NCBI GenBank assembly: GCA_021770345.1
Contig: JAETRD010000010.1
Coordinates: 1-64,000, forward strand
Length of the DNA stretch: 64,000 nt
Source: Lachnospiraceae bacterium
GTDB taxonomy: Bacteria; Bacillota; Clostridia; Lachnospirales; Lachnospiraceae
Direction: 5' to 3'
Below, in pieces: positions 43,389 to 50,725 of the stretch. Below the pieces are notes generated by a model. It ran no database searches and was not told the origin of the DNA. It was given only the letters and a program-made list of their open reading frames with translations. The position numbers were made by a program, and so were the translations under genes. Each line of letters begins with the position of its first letter. The stretch's first letter is position 1.

Positions 43389-43828
43389 ATCTGACTTAGC
43401 GTGCTGTTGTGGTATTTTGCGGAGAAGGTGACGTCTTTTCCGAACCACTCCGGCGGGGTGAATGCGTCTGCCGCGGCTTCGGTCTCAAATTCCACCTCGG
43501 CCAGCACGAGCGGCGCGAGATCTCCCTCGAAAACGTCAAGCTCGATCGTGAGCGTACCGCCTAAGGGAATCAGATAGCGGCGCTTTCGGATCAGCCGCCC
43601 GTCAATTTTTTCTTTCAGATGCGCGAAGGCATCTGCGGTCAGCGGCAGATTGTGCTCCTCCCGCACCATAAGGCCCCGCCCCTTGTACGTTAAGGTGTAA
43701 ACGTCGTCGGCCCGGCGGATGCGCACCACCGGGTCCGTGTTTAAATATCCCTGTTCGATTTTGCGGCAGGGGTATTCTTCAATATGCTCCGGCAGCTGCC
43801 TGACGAGATATTTGCGTTCGATTTCCAT
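43385..43828 (-). CDS. CYTH-domain protein (triphosphate tunnel metalloenzyme fold)
   Basis: 147 aa from the ATG at 43828, which follows GGAAAGGAA; an upstream in-frame start lacks a ribosome site. It begins with the hallmark MEIERKYLV (ExExK metal-triphosphate motif). IRRADDVYTLTYKG, KRRYLIP and ELDVFEGDLAPLVLAEVEFE supply the remaining tunnel Lys/Arg/Glu residues. Family members hydrolyse tripolyphosphate or make related products. The TAG stop lies in the terminal CTAG of the hairpin element, so the C terminus may have been trimmed by its insertion. Confidence 0.9.
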   Translation of the reverse strand: MEIERKYLVRQLPEHIEEYPCRKIEQGYLNTDPVVRIRRADDVYTLTYKGRGLMVREEHNLPLTADAFAHLKEKIDGRLIRKRRYLIPLGGTLTIELDVFEGDLAPLVLAEVEFETEAAADAFTPPEWFGKDVTFSAKYHNSTLSQI

Positions 43829-43924
43829 GTTTAGATTCCTTTCCGCCGAAATTTTTTTAAACGCTGCGTCCATAAGAACGAATTGCGGGTTCTGAAAGTC
43901 CGGCATGATCTAATGTTGTATTTT

Positions 43925-43953
43925 ATTGTAGCAGTTCATGCGAGGAAGGGCAA
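43925..43953 (-). promoter_or_regulatory. Promoter of the CYTH gene
   Basis: On the minus strand: TTGCCC (43953-43948), 17-bp spacer, TACAAT (43930-43925), about 100 nt before the start codon. Confidence 0.6.
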
Positions 43954-43970
43954 TAAGAACGAAGAATCCA

Positions 43971-44000
43971 TTGCACCTCATAAAAGAAACATGGTATGAT
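43971..44000 (+). promoter_or_regulatory. Promoter of the DUF262/ATPase cassette
   Basis: TTGCAC (43971-43976), 18-bp spacer, TATGAT (43995-44000) with an extended TGG before the -10. The two divergent promoters lie back to back. Confidence 0.6.
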
Positions 44001-44103
44001 GGAAATCAAAGATGCAGTCCTGCTATTTTTTTTTGCCGCCGCAGGCGTATATTTGAAGATATGAAAAATATATTTGATTTTTGTTAAGGGTATGAGGCGT
44101 GTG

Positions 44104-45387
44104 ATGGATTCGGAAAAAATAATCAGAGAAAAAACAGAACAGATTGTAAATTGGGCATATTCAAATGACAACACCGTTCGCTATGAGCGGGTGGTGGATA
44201 TTTTGTGCGATAAAAACGAGACGATTACGGAAAGCAAAATTGCTGCTGTCGTGGCTGAACTTGAGGACAGAGGGATTTTTGTCGTAAAGGAGGCGGACGA
44301 GGATTACGACAGCGGACAGGGGGACGTCGACGACTTTATCCCTGCGAATGTCAGCATCTCTCAAAGGCCGATGAATGTATATAATTTGATGGAACGCCTC
44401 GAGAATGAGGAAATTAATCTGTCCCCGGAATTTCAGAGAAACGGAAATTTATGGTCTCCGGAAAAGCAAAGCAGACTGATTGAGTCGCTGATGTTGAAAA
44501 TTCCGATTCCGACTTTTTATTTTAATGCGTCCGATGACGAAAAATGGACGGTAATTGACGGTCTGCAGAGGCTGTCGGCTTTTCAGAATTTTCTGGTTGG
44601 AAATGAAGAAGATGAGAACGGGAAACGGAAGAAAAGCAGGTTTACCGGAATGCAGTATATGACGGATTTTGATGGCATTACATTTGACGAACTCCCAAGA
44701 CAGTATGTGCGGAGAATCAAAGAGACGCCGATTGTTGCATATACGGTCGAACGGGGGACCCCGGACGCGATCGTATATAATATTTTCCAGAGGATTAATA
44801 CGGGCGGACTTGAATTGGAACCGCAGGAGATCCGGCATGCGCTGTATGTCGGACGGGCGACGGCGCTGATACAGAAGCTGGCGAAAAACGAAATTTTTTT
44901 GGAGGCAACGCAGTACAGTATCGAGACGGAGAGAATGACGGACCGGGAATATGTAAATCGTTTTATTGCGTTTACGGAACTCGATTATGTGTCAGACTAT
45001 AAGGGAAATATTGATGATTTTCTTCGAAAGGCATTAAAGAAGCTGAACCGGTATGAGGACAGCGACCTGGAGCGGGTGGAACAGTCCTTTCTTCGTGTGA
45101 TGACATACTGCAGAAAGATTTTCGGAAAATATGCGTTTCGCAAATATAATCTGAACTGGAGAAGGGGACCGATTAATAAGGCTTTGTTTGAGAGCTGGAG
45201 TCTGGTATTTTCTAAAATGTCAGACAGAGAACTGGATCTTCTGTTTGAGCGGAGGCAGCAGCTGCTGGAACGGTTTCAGATTGAATTGCAGAATACGGAT
45301 TACATCAATGCATTAAGAGCGGGTGATTCGTATTCGGTTACAAGAAGAATCGAGATGACAGAGAAGACTGCGAGGGAAATCTTGTGA
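44104..45387 (+). CDS. DUF262 (ParB/Srx-like) protein with sigma-region-1.1-like N terminus
   Basis: 427 aa from the ATG at 44104; 44092 is an alternative. The DUF262 core covers about 90-260: LSPEFQRNGNLWSPEKQSRLI, LKIPIPTFYF and the catalytic-type motif VIDGLQRLSAF, then IFQRINTGGLELEPQEIRHA. DUF262 occurs in GmrSD type IV restriction enzymes, BrxU and SspE. No DUF1524 HNH motif is visible at the C terminus. Residues 1-65 resemble region 1.1 of primary sigma factors in pattern (helices, then ITESKIAAVVAELEDRGIFVVKEADED). More A/T-rich than the flanks. First gene of a two-gene cassette with the ATPase 61 nt downstream; probable defence role (inference). Confidence 0.85.
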   Translation: MDSEKIIREKTEQIVNWAYSNDNTVRYERVVDILCDKNETITESKIAAVVAELEDRGIFVVKEADEDYDSGQGDVDDFIPANVSISQRPMNVYNLMERLENEEINLSPEFQRNGNLWSPEKQSRLIESLMLKIPIPTFYFNASDDEKWTVIDGLQRLSAFQNFLVGNEEDENGKRKKSRFTGMQYMTDFDGITFDELPRQYVRRIKETPIVAYTVERGTPDAIVYNIFQRINTGGLELEPQEIRHALYVGRATALIQKLAKNEIFLEATQYSIETERMTDREYVNRFIAFTELDYVSDYKGNIDDFLRKALKKLNRYEDSDLERVEQSFLRVMTYCRKIFGKYAFRKYNLNWRRGPINKALFESWSLVFSKMSDRELDLLFERRQQLLERFQIELQNTDYINALRAGDSYSVTRRIEMTEKTAREIL

Positions 45388-45448
45388 AGGAACTTTCAGT
45401 GAATTAGGGAACGTGTATCCTTCTGTTCACTGAGGGTAGGGGGAATTT

Positions 45449-46537
45449 ATGATTGACAATCTGACATTAAAAAATTTTAAGTGCTTTGAAAAACTGGATA
45501 TTGACCTGAAAAACGTAACGGTTTTTACCGGTGTCAACGGAATGGGGAAATCGACCGTGATACAGTCGCTGTTGCTGCTTGCGCAGTCAAGGCTGCGGGG
45601 GCAGGATAAGAGGGGATTGTATCTGAACGGAACATATGTCGACCTGGGAAATGCACAGGACGTTGTATATGATAAAGCAATTGACGAGGAGATAGAGATT
45701 ACTTATACGACATCAGACGGCGGGCATTCCGTAAACCGTTTTGGATATGAACAGGACGCGGATTTTCTCCCGTCTCTGGGCGGGGCCGAAAGCACTCTGC
45801 CGTTTGTCGAAAACGTGCTTGTGTATCTGTCCGCTTATCGTATCAGACCGCAGGAGCGATACGGGGTAATCAACGAAAAGGAACTGCAGGGCCGGAATTT
45901 CGGCAATAACGGTGAGTATGCGCTGCAATATTTAAGCGTATACGGTGATGCGGGCATAAAGAATCCGCATGTGACAGAGGAGGATGAACGAGGGGCGTCT
46001 TTGATGAATCAGACGCGTCTTTGGATGGACCGTATTTCACCGGGTGTCTCACCGCAGATAAAGGTGATGATGGAAACGAGAAGCGCGGAGCTGACATTTG
46101 ATTTTATTGAAGGGAAGGTAAAATCAAATTCTTACAAAAGCGTAAATGTGGGTTTCGGAATTACTTATGTTTTGCCGGTTGTGGTGGCGCTGCTGTCCGC
46201 CGAAAAAGGAGATCTGATTATCATTGAAAATCCGGAAGCGCATATTCATCCCGCTGGGCAGCGGATGCTGGGAGAATTAATTGCGCGTACCGGCGCCGGC
46301 GGCGTACAGGTACTCGTTGAGACCCACAGCGAGCATATCGTAAACGGGATACGGATTTCGGTGAAAGAAAAACAGATTGATAAAGGCGATGTGCAGGTAG
46401 CTTTTTTCTATAAAGACGAGGAGGCCGACTATCGGCACACCTATAAAGCTTTGAAAATTAACGGGGACGGAAAAATGAGCAGTTGGCCGAAGGGCTTTTT
46501 CGACGAATGGGAGAAGGCTTTGATCGAACTGCTGTAG
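45449..46537 (+). CDS. ABC/SMC-type ATPase with DUF3696-like C terminus
   Basis: 362 aa. Walker A is GVNGMGKST, after the LTLKNFKCFEKLDIDL start typical of OLD/RecF-like ATPases. The signature-like region is VNVGFGITYVLPVVVALLS, Walker B is LIIIENPEAHIHPAGQ and the switch is VETHSEHIVNGIR. The end WPKGFFDEWEKALIEL matches the DUF3696 tail. No TOPRIM nuclease domain is present. Soluble, expected to dimerise around ATP. Located directly after the DUF262 gene and reading the same way, it presumably powers or gates that protein. Confidence 0.88.
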   Translation: MIDNLTLKNFKCFEKLDIDLKNVTVFTGVNGMGKSTVIQSLLLLAQSRLRGQDKRGLYLNGTYVDLGNAQDVVYDKAIDEEIEITYTTSDGGHSVNRFGYEQDADFLPSLGGAESTLPFVENVLVYLSAYRIRPQERYGVINEKELQGRNFGNNGEYALQYLSVYGDAGIKNPHVTEEDERGASLMNQTRLWMDRISPGVSPQIKVMMETRSAELTFDFIEGKVKSNSYKSVNVGFGITYVLPVVVALLSAEKGDLIIIENPEAHIHPAGQRMLGELIARTGAGGVQVLVETHSEHIVNGIRISVKEKQIDKGDVQVAFFYKDEEADYRHTYKALKINGDGKMSSWPKGFFDEWEKALIELL

Positions 46538-46563
46538 GTTTGGATGATACAAGGGATGAAGGG

Positions 46564-46641
46564 ATGATAATAGCGGTAAACGACATATCGTTTTTGTGGG
46601 GATTTGAGAAAAACGATTTTGCGGAAAGTGTGTACATATGA
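46564..46641 (+). pseudogene. Possible truncated third gene of the cassette
   Basis: A 25-codon frame starts at an ATG 8 nt behind AAGGG and 26 nt after the ATPase stop: MIIAVNDISFLWGFEKNDF, then ending at VYI. The start looks like a genuine N-terminal beta strand plus turn rather than random sequence. It runs into the start codon of the glycosidase gene. Interpretation: the stub of a third cassette gene whose remainder was deleted. A free-standing micro-ORF is the alternative. Confidence 0.4.
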
Positions 46642-48122
46642 AGCGGCAGGCGTTTAATCCATATCTGCCGAGCTGGGAATATGTCCCGGACGGGGAGCCG
46701 CGCGTGTTCGGCGGCAGAGTGTATGTCTACGGGTCCCACGACGCGTTCGGAGCGCCGATCTTCTGTGTGAATGATTACGTCTGCTGGTCGGCGCCGACGG
46801 ACGACTTGTCGGACTGGAGATACGAGGGTGTCATCTACAAAAGAAAGCAGGACCCGCAGAACCGGTTCGGCGTCCGTTCGCTCTACGCGCCGGATGTCGT
46901 GCAGGGGCCGGACGGGAGATATTATTTATACTATGCGTTTGATTTTCTGGGCCGGATGGGCGTGGCGGTCTGTGACACCCCGGCGGGAAAATACGAATTT
47001 TACGGGCATGTGCATTTTACGGACGGCCATGTCTGGGGGACGAGGAGCGGAGAACCCTTCGCGTTTGACCCGGGCGTGCTGGCGGATACGGACGGCAGGA
47101 TTTATCTGTTCTCGGGATTTGCGACGAGGGTGCCGCCGCCCGCGTCACGGTGGCATAACCTGACAAACGAGGGCGGGGTCATGCTTGAACTTGAGTAGGA
47201 TATGGTGACAATAAAGGCGGGACCGAAACTGCTGTTTCCGGTAAAGGGAAAGGAAGGCTGTTTTGAGAACCATGCGTTTTTTGAGGCGAGCTCGATTCGG
47301 AAGGTGGACGGCAGGTATTGCTTTGTCTATTCGTCGCAGAACAACCATGAACTCTGCTATGCGACGGCGGAGAAACCGGACGGCCCCTACGAATACGGCG
47401 GTACGCTGGTGGACCTGGGCGACCTGTATCTGAACGGGAACGAGGATGAGAGCCGCGCGGTCAATTATCTCGGAAATACGCACGGCGGGATGGCCAAGAT
47501 TGGCAGCGAGTGGTATATTTTTTACCATCGTCACACGAACCGCAGCTCCTATGCCAGACAGGCATGTGCGGAAAAATTAGAGCGGACGAAAGACGGCGGA
47601 TTCCGGCAGGCCGAGGTCACAAGCTGCGGATTAAACGGCGGGCCGCTTGGGGGAACCGGCAGCTATGAGGCGCGGATTGCCTGTAATCTGTGGTCTGCGG
47701 AGGGCACGGGCCGCTACGACTGCCGGTCTCCGAAGAAGCGGTTCCGGAACCACCCGTATTTTACACAGACGGGAGGGGACAGGGAGGGTGACGGAGACCA
47801 GTATATCGCAAATATGCGAAACGGAGCCGTCGCGGGATTTAAGTACTTTCGGATGGACGGCGCGGATACGATTCTCGTGGAAGTGCGCGGAAATGCGGAC
47901 GGGAACATGCAGGTATCGGAGCATCCGGATTTTTCGGAGATCAGTGCCGATATCCGGATACGTCTTGCCGCGGGCGAGACAGGAAGTTTTACCGGTTCAT
48001 TTCATATGGAACCCGGGAAGCGGGCGCTGTATATCCGGTATCTCGGAGATGGAGCGGTCGATTTTCTTCGGTTTGAATTGAAAATGTCGGAAACGGGAGC
48101 ACAGGACGGAAATCCGGCTTGA
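46638..48122 (+). pseudogene. Glycoside hydrolase family 43 gene interrupted by an in-frame TAG
   Basis: The two open frames 46638-47195 and 47199-48122 are in the same frame, separated only by TAG at 47196-47198 (..MLELE-stop-DMVTI..). Together they give a normal-sized GH43 enzyme of 494 residues. The first part has NPYLPSWEYVPDGEP, GSHDAFGA and the YAPDVV aspartate; the general acid FFEASSIRK and GNTHGG come after the stop. The N-terminal fragment therefore lacks a catalytic residue. A C-terminal carbohydrate-binding-like domain follows (about 340-490). GH43 enzymes cleave arabinosides or xylosides. TAG is an ordinary stop codon in neighbouring genes, so this is most likely a nonsense mutation. 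Confidence 0.85.
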
Positions 48123-48170
48123 AGCGCCTGTGCGGGAATGTTATGATGACAGAAGAAAGGGGGATTTATA

Positions 48171-49271
48171 ATGCAAAAACGCGGGAAAGTACGGCGAAAG
48201 AGCGTGCTGCTGCGATATGTCTGTATACTGCTGTTGACGGCATTGATTTTCGGGGCGTCGTCGCCGGTAAACGTTTATGCGGAGAGCGCAGGACCTGGCA
48301 TTTCGGGCAAAATACAGGGGCCGGCGATGAACAGCAGCAGCGTTACCCTGTATGCGGGGCAGACGAAAACGCTTAAGGTTTCGGGCGCAGGCAGAACGCT
48401 CAAATGGAGCAGCAGCAAAAAGAGCGTCGCGACCGTGACGCAAAAGGGGAAGGTGACGGCAGTCGGGAAAGGTACGGCCACGATTACGGCGAGGGCCGGC
48501 GCAAGGAAATATACCTGTAAGGTGCTGGTGTATCAGGCGGCTTCCGGCAGCAGTAAGGTGGATAAAAAAATTCAGTCCGTTATCCGGAAAAAGATTAAAG
48601 CGGGAATGACGGACGCGGAGAAAGTAAAGGCGGTACACGATTATATTGCGCTGAACTGTGCGTACGACTATTCCAATTATTTAAACGGAACCATTCCGTA
48701 CGAATCTTATACGGCGGCTGGTGTCCTGCTTAAGAAAAAGGGCGTATGCCAGGGTTACGCGGAGGCGTTTTTGCTGTTTATGGACGCGTTAGATATTCCC
48801 TGTAAAATGATAAGCGGGACAGCGAACGGCGGAGGCCATGCGTGGAATCTTGTAAAAGTTGATAAGAAGTGGTACCATATCGACGTGACTTGGGACGATC
48901 CGGTTCCCGATAAAGAGGGGTATGTGAGGTACAGTTATTTTCTGATACCGGACAGCGTGATGGATGACGATCACAGCTGGACGCGGTCGGATTATCCGAA
49001 ATGTACCTCGGGTTCCGACAAATTTATCAAGCTGTTCGGCAGTGTGTCAAAGACGACGGATGCGGCCGGGAAAAACCTGGCGAAGCAGTACCGGAAAGGC
49101 AGCCGGACGCTGACTTTGATCGCGCCGCAGTCCGCGTACCGGAAGAACAGTTCGTTTCTGTTTGACGCGGTGCGTAAGATGGGAGAGTCGCTTGGAATTT
49201 CGGTCGGACGATACAGTTACAGGATGACCGGATACGGAAGCTATATTATTTTTACGGTATATTTGAGCTGA
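48171..49271 (+). CDS. Secreted transglutaminase-like protein with bacterial Ig-like (Big_2) domain
   Basis: 366 aa. Signal peptide (LRYVCILLLTALIFGASSPVNVYA), then a Big_2 Ig-like domain (about 55-120: VTLYAGQTKTLKVSGAG, WSSSKKSVATVTQKGKVTAVGKG). The transglutaminase-like core (140-275) has Cys in KKGVCQGYAEAF, His in GGGHAWNLV and Asp in YHIDVTWDDP, a complete papain-type triad. A C-terminal region of about 90 residues has no recognised fold. Likely a surface enzyme acting on proteins or peptidoglycan peptides. Confidence 0.9.
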   Translation: MQKRGKVRRKSVLLRYVCILLLTALIFGASSPVNVYAESAGPGISGKIQGPAMNSSSVTLYAGQTKTLKVSGAGRTLKWSSSKKSVATVTQKGKVTAVGKGTATITARAGARKYTCKVLVYQAASGSSKVDKKIQSVIRKKIKAGMTDAEKVKAVHDYIALNCAYDYSNYLNGTIPYESYTAAGVLLKKKGVCQGYAEAFLLFMDALDIPCKMISGTANGGGHAWNLVKVDKKWYHIDVTWDDPVPDKEGYVRYSYFLIPDSVMDDDHSWTRSDYPKCTSGSDKFIKLFGSVSKTTDAAGKNLAKQYRKGSRTLTLIAPQSAYRKNSSFLFDAVRKMGESLGISVGRYSYRMTGYGSYIIFTVYLS

Positions 49272-49318
49272 CGGCAGCAGGGCGCGGCAGACTGCGCGAA
49301 GAGAAAGGAGAATAGAAA

Positions 49319-49870
49319 ATGAGCAAAATCGGGATTTTTATGGCGGACGGCTGTGAGGAGATTGAAGGCCTTACCGTCGTGGATATTGTGCGGCGGGCGA
49401 AAATGGACATCGTGACGATTTCCATTACCGGGAAGAAGGAGGTGACGGGGTCGCACGACGTGACGTTTCTTGCGGATGCGCTTGCAGGCGAGGTGGATTA
49501 CGATGCGCTGGACGGGATCGTGCTTCCGGGGGGAATGCCCGGGACACTGCACCTCGGGGATGATGAGACGGTAAATACGGTAATCAGAAAATTTGCGGCG
49601 GCGGGCAAGCTCGTCTGTGCAATCTGCGCGGCGCCGAGCGTTCTGGGTGCGGCCGGAATCTTAAACGGCAGACGTGCAACCTGCCATCCGGGCTTTGAGG
49701 AGAAGCTTACCGGTGCAGAGACGAGCGAGGATTCCGTGGTTTGTGATGCAAACGTGATCACCAGCCGCGGCATGGGCACGGCGATTCCGTTTGCGCTTGA
49801 GATCGTCCGGTATTTTTCGGACGAGGAGACGGTGGAGCAGATAAAAAAAGGTCTCGTGTACGGACAGTAA
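49319..49870 (+). CDS. DJ-1/PfpI family protein
   Basis: 183 aa, the length of the YajL/DJ-1 branch. It begins IGIFMADGCEEIE with the conserved Glu and has the nucleophilic cysteine in CAICAAPSVLG. LPGGMPG and TSRGMGTAIPFALEIV are further family marks. Proposed roles for the branch are methylglyoxal detoxification or protein deglycation; the latter is debated. A terminator hairpin lies after the gene. Confidence 0.93.
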   Translation: MSKIGIFMADGCEEIEGLTVVDIVRRAKMDIVTISITGKKEVTGSHDVTFLADALAGEVDYDALDGIVLPGGMPGTLHLGDDETVNTVIRKFAAAGKLVCAICAAPSVLGAAGILNGRRATCHPGFEEKLTGAETSEDSVVCDANVITSRGMGTAIPFALEIVRYFSDEETVEQIKKGLVYGQ

Positions 49871-49933
49871 AGGCTTTTCTCCCGGCGGACAAAAGGTGTA
49901 TGATCCCCTGTCTGCCGAGAGAAAAAGGACGGC

Positions 49934-49994
49934 AAAAAGCTCCCGCATCGGGGCAGAGACAAAAATATCTCTGTTCCGGGATGTGGGAGCTTTT
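49934..49994 (+). terminator. Terminator after the DJ-1 gene
   Basis: AAAAAGCTCCC pairs with GGGAGCTTTT, with an inner GGGGCAGAGA / TCTCTGTTCC stem. A second stem (TCTCCCGGCGGACA with TGTCTGCCGAGAGA, 49879-49923) precedes it. Confidence 0.75.
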
Positions 49995-50002
49995 CATCTG
50001 TT

Positions 50003-50092
50003 GCAAATAATTTATCTGCGGCAAATTTTTATTTGCGGCAAAGTTTTTTATTTGCGGCAAAGTTTTTTATTTGCGGCAAATTTTTACTTGCC
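50003..50092. repeat. Tandem palindromic repeats downstream of the spore protein gene
   Basis: Four to five copies of a unit of about 20 bp built on TTTGCGGCAAA, separated by T-rich spacers. Each core pairs with itself (ATTTGC-G-GCAAAT). Read on the minus strand they form the 3' end of the spore protein transcript, possibly a stack of terminators. Confidence 0.7.
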
Positions 50093-50305
50093 TGACATCT
50101 GCTCTTCCTGCTTCATGATCATTTTCTTGACCATCTCACCGCCGATGCTGCCGGCCTGTGCGGAAGTTAAGTCGCCGTTGTAACCTGCCTTAAGAGGTAC
50201 ACCGAGCTCGCTTGCAACTTCCTGCTTAAAACGATTCATTGCCTCTTTTGCCTGCGGCACTGCCATCTGGTTTGTGTTGGAACCTGAATTGTTAGATCCA
50301 CTCAT
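50084..50305 (-). CDS. Alpha/beta-type small acid-soluble spore protein
   Basis: 73 aa; the ATG at 50305 is preferred because the upstream in-frame ATG contains the GGAGG ribosome site. Family marks: EAMNRFKQEVASELGV (germination-protease cleavage region) and GYNGDLTSAQAGSIGGEMVKKMI (DNA-binding helix-turn-helix). These proteins coat and protect DNA in dormant spores. It shows that the organism, or a recent ancestor, sporulates. A SigG promoter would be expected upstream but I cannot assign it. Confidence 0.95.
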   Translation of the reverse strand: MSGSNNSGSNTNQMAVPQAKEAMNRFKQEVASELGVPLKAGYNGDLTSAQAGSIGGEMVKKMIMKQEEQMSGK

Positions 50306-50419
50306 GGTTTTTTCCTCCATTTTTTACATTTGTTTTTGTGTCAGAAATACGAGTTGTATTTCCTAATCCTATTATTTACGGCAAAAGGGATATTATGTTG
50401 GAAAATTTTGAGAATTGTC

Positions 50420-50449
50420 TTGACAAAGAAAAAACATTGTGCGTATACT
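50420..50449 (+). promoter_or_regulatory. Promoter of the ABC exporter operon
   Basis: Perfect TTGACA (50420-50425), 18-bp spacer, TATACT (50444-50449). The transcript should start near 50456. Confidence 0.8.
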
Positions 50450-50501
50450 AATAAGCAAAGATACAGCGCATAATAAATTTGGAGAAAAGGAGGTAATAAA
50501 T

Positions 50502-50582
50502 ATGATGAAGTTACAGAGCGTGTTGTCACAGATGAATCAGAATATTACCTCGGTGAGAGTGACGGAGACTGTCAGAAGATAA
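50502..50582 (+). CDS. 26-residue leader peptide of the ABC exporter operon
   Basis: MMKLQSVLSQMNQNITSVRV then TETVRR. It has a near-perfect ribosome site (AAGGAGGT) 8 nt before tandem ATGs, far stronger than a chance micro-ORF would have. It lies between a good promoter and an intrinsic terminator. Part of the reading frame (50542-50553) can pair with the 5' arm of that terminator, so translation should control transcription of the exporter. Comparable in position to BmrB of Bacillus, but I see no sequence similarity that I could claim. Confidence 0.75.
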   Translation: MMKLQSVLSQMNQNITSVRVTETVRR

Positions 50583-50702
50583 GCTACAGTTGTCCATGTG
50601 TCATATAAGACGCGTGTACGGCCGGAGAGAATACAGCATCGCACTCGAAGTTTTCCTGTGGATACGAGACCGTGGTAATATATGTACCATGGTCTTTTTT
50701 TT
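50542..50702 (+). promoter_or_regulatory. Translation-coupled transcription attenuator
   Basis: Terminator: 50668-50677 pairs with 50685-50694 (10 bp), followed by eight T. Antiterminator: 50542-50553 (ATATTACCTCGG, inside the leader ORF) pairs at 11 of 12 positions with 50670-50681 (CCGTGGTAATAT), which uses up the terminator's 5' arm. The two structures exclude each other. A ribosome covering the ORF tract favours termination; a ribosome stalled earlier frees the tract and allows read-through. Confidence 0.75.
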
Positions 50703-50725
50703 GTGCGCTGAGTAAGGAGGGGTTT

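Noticed and set aside
46638-48122. Pyrrolysine or other recoding of TAG in the GH43 gene
   Set aside because: TAG is used as a normal stop by several neighbouring genes and no Pyl genes are seen; a nonsense mutation is simpler.
50003-50092. CRISPR array
   Set aside because: Units are about 20 bp with no unique spacers of 30-40 bp and no cas genes nearby.
50341-50529. 62-codon minus-strand frame before the exporter operon
   Set aside because: A/T-rich, no ribosome site, and it overlaps the promoter of the exporter operon on the other strand.
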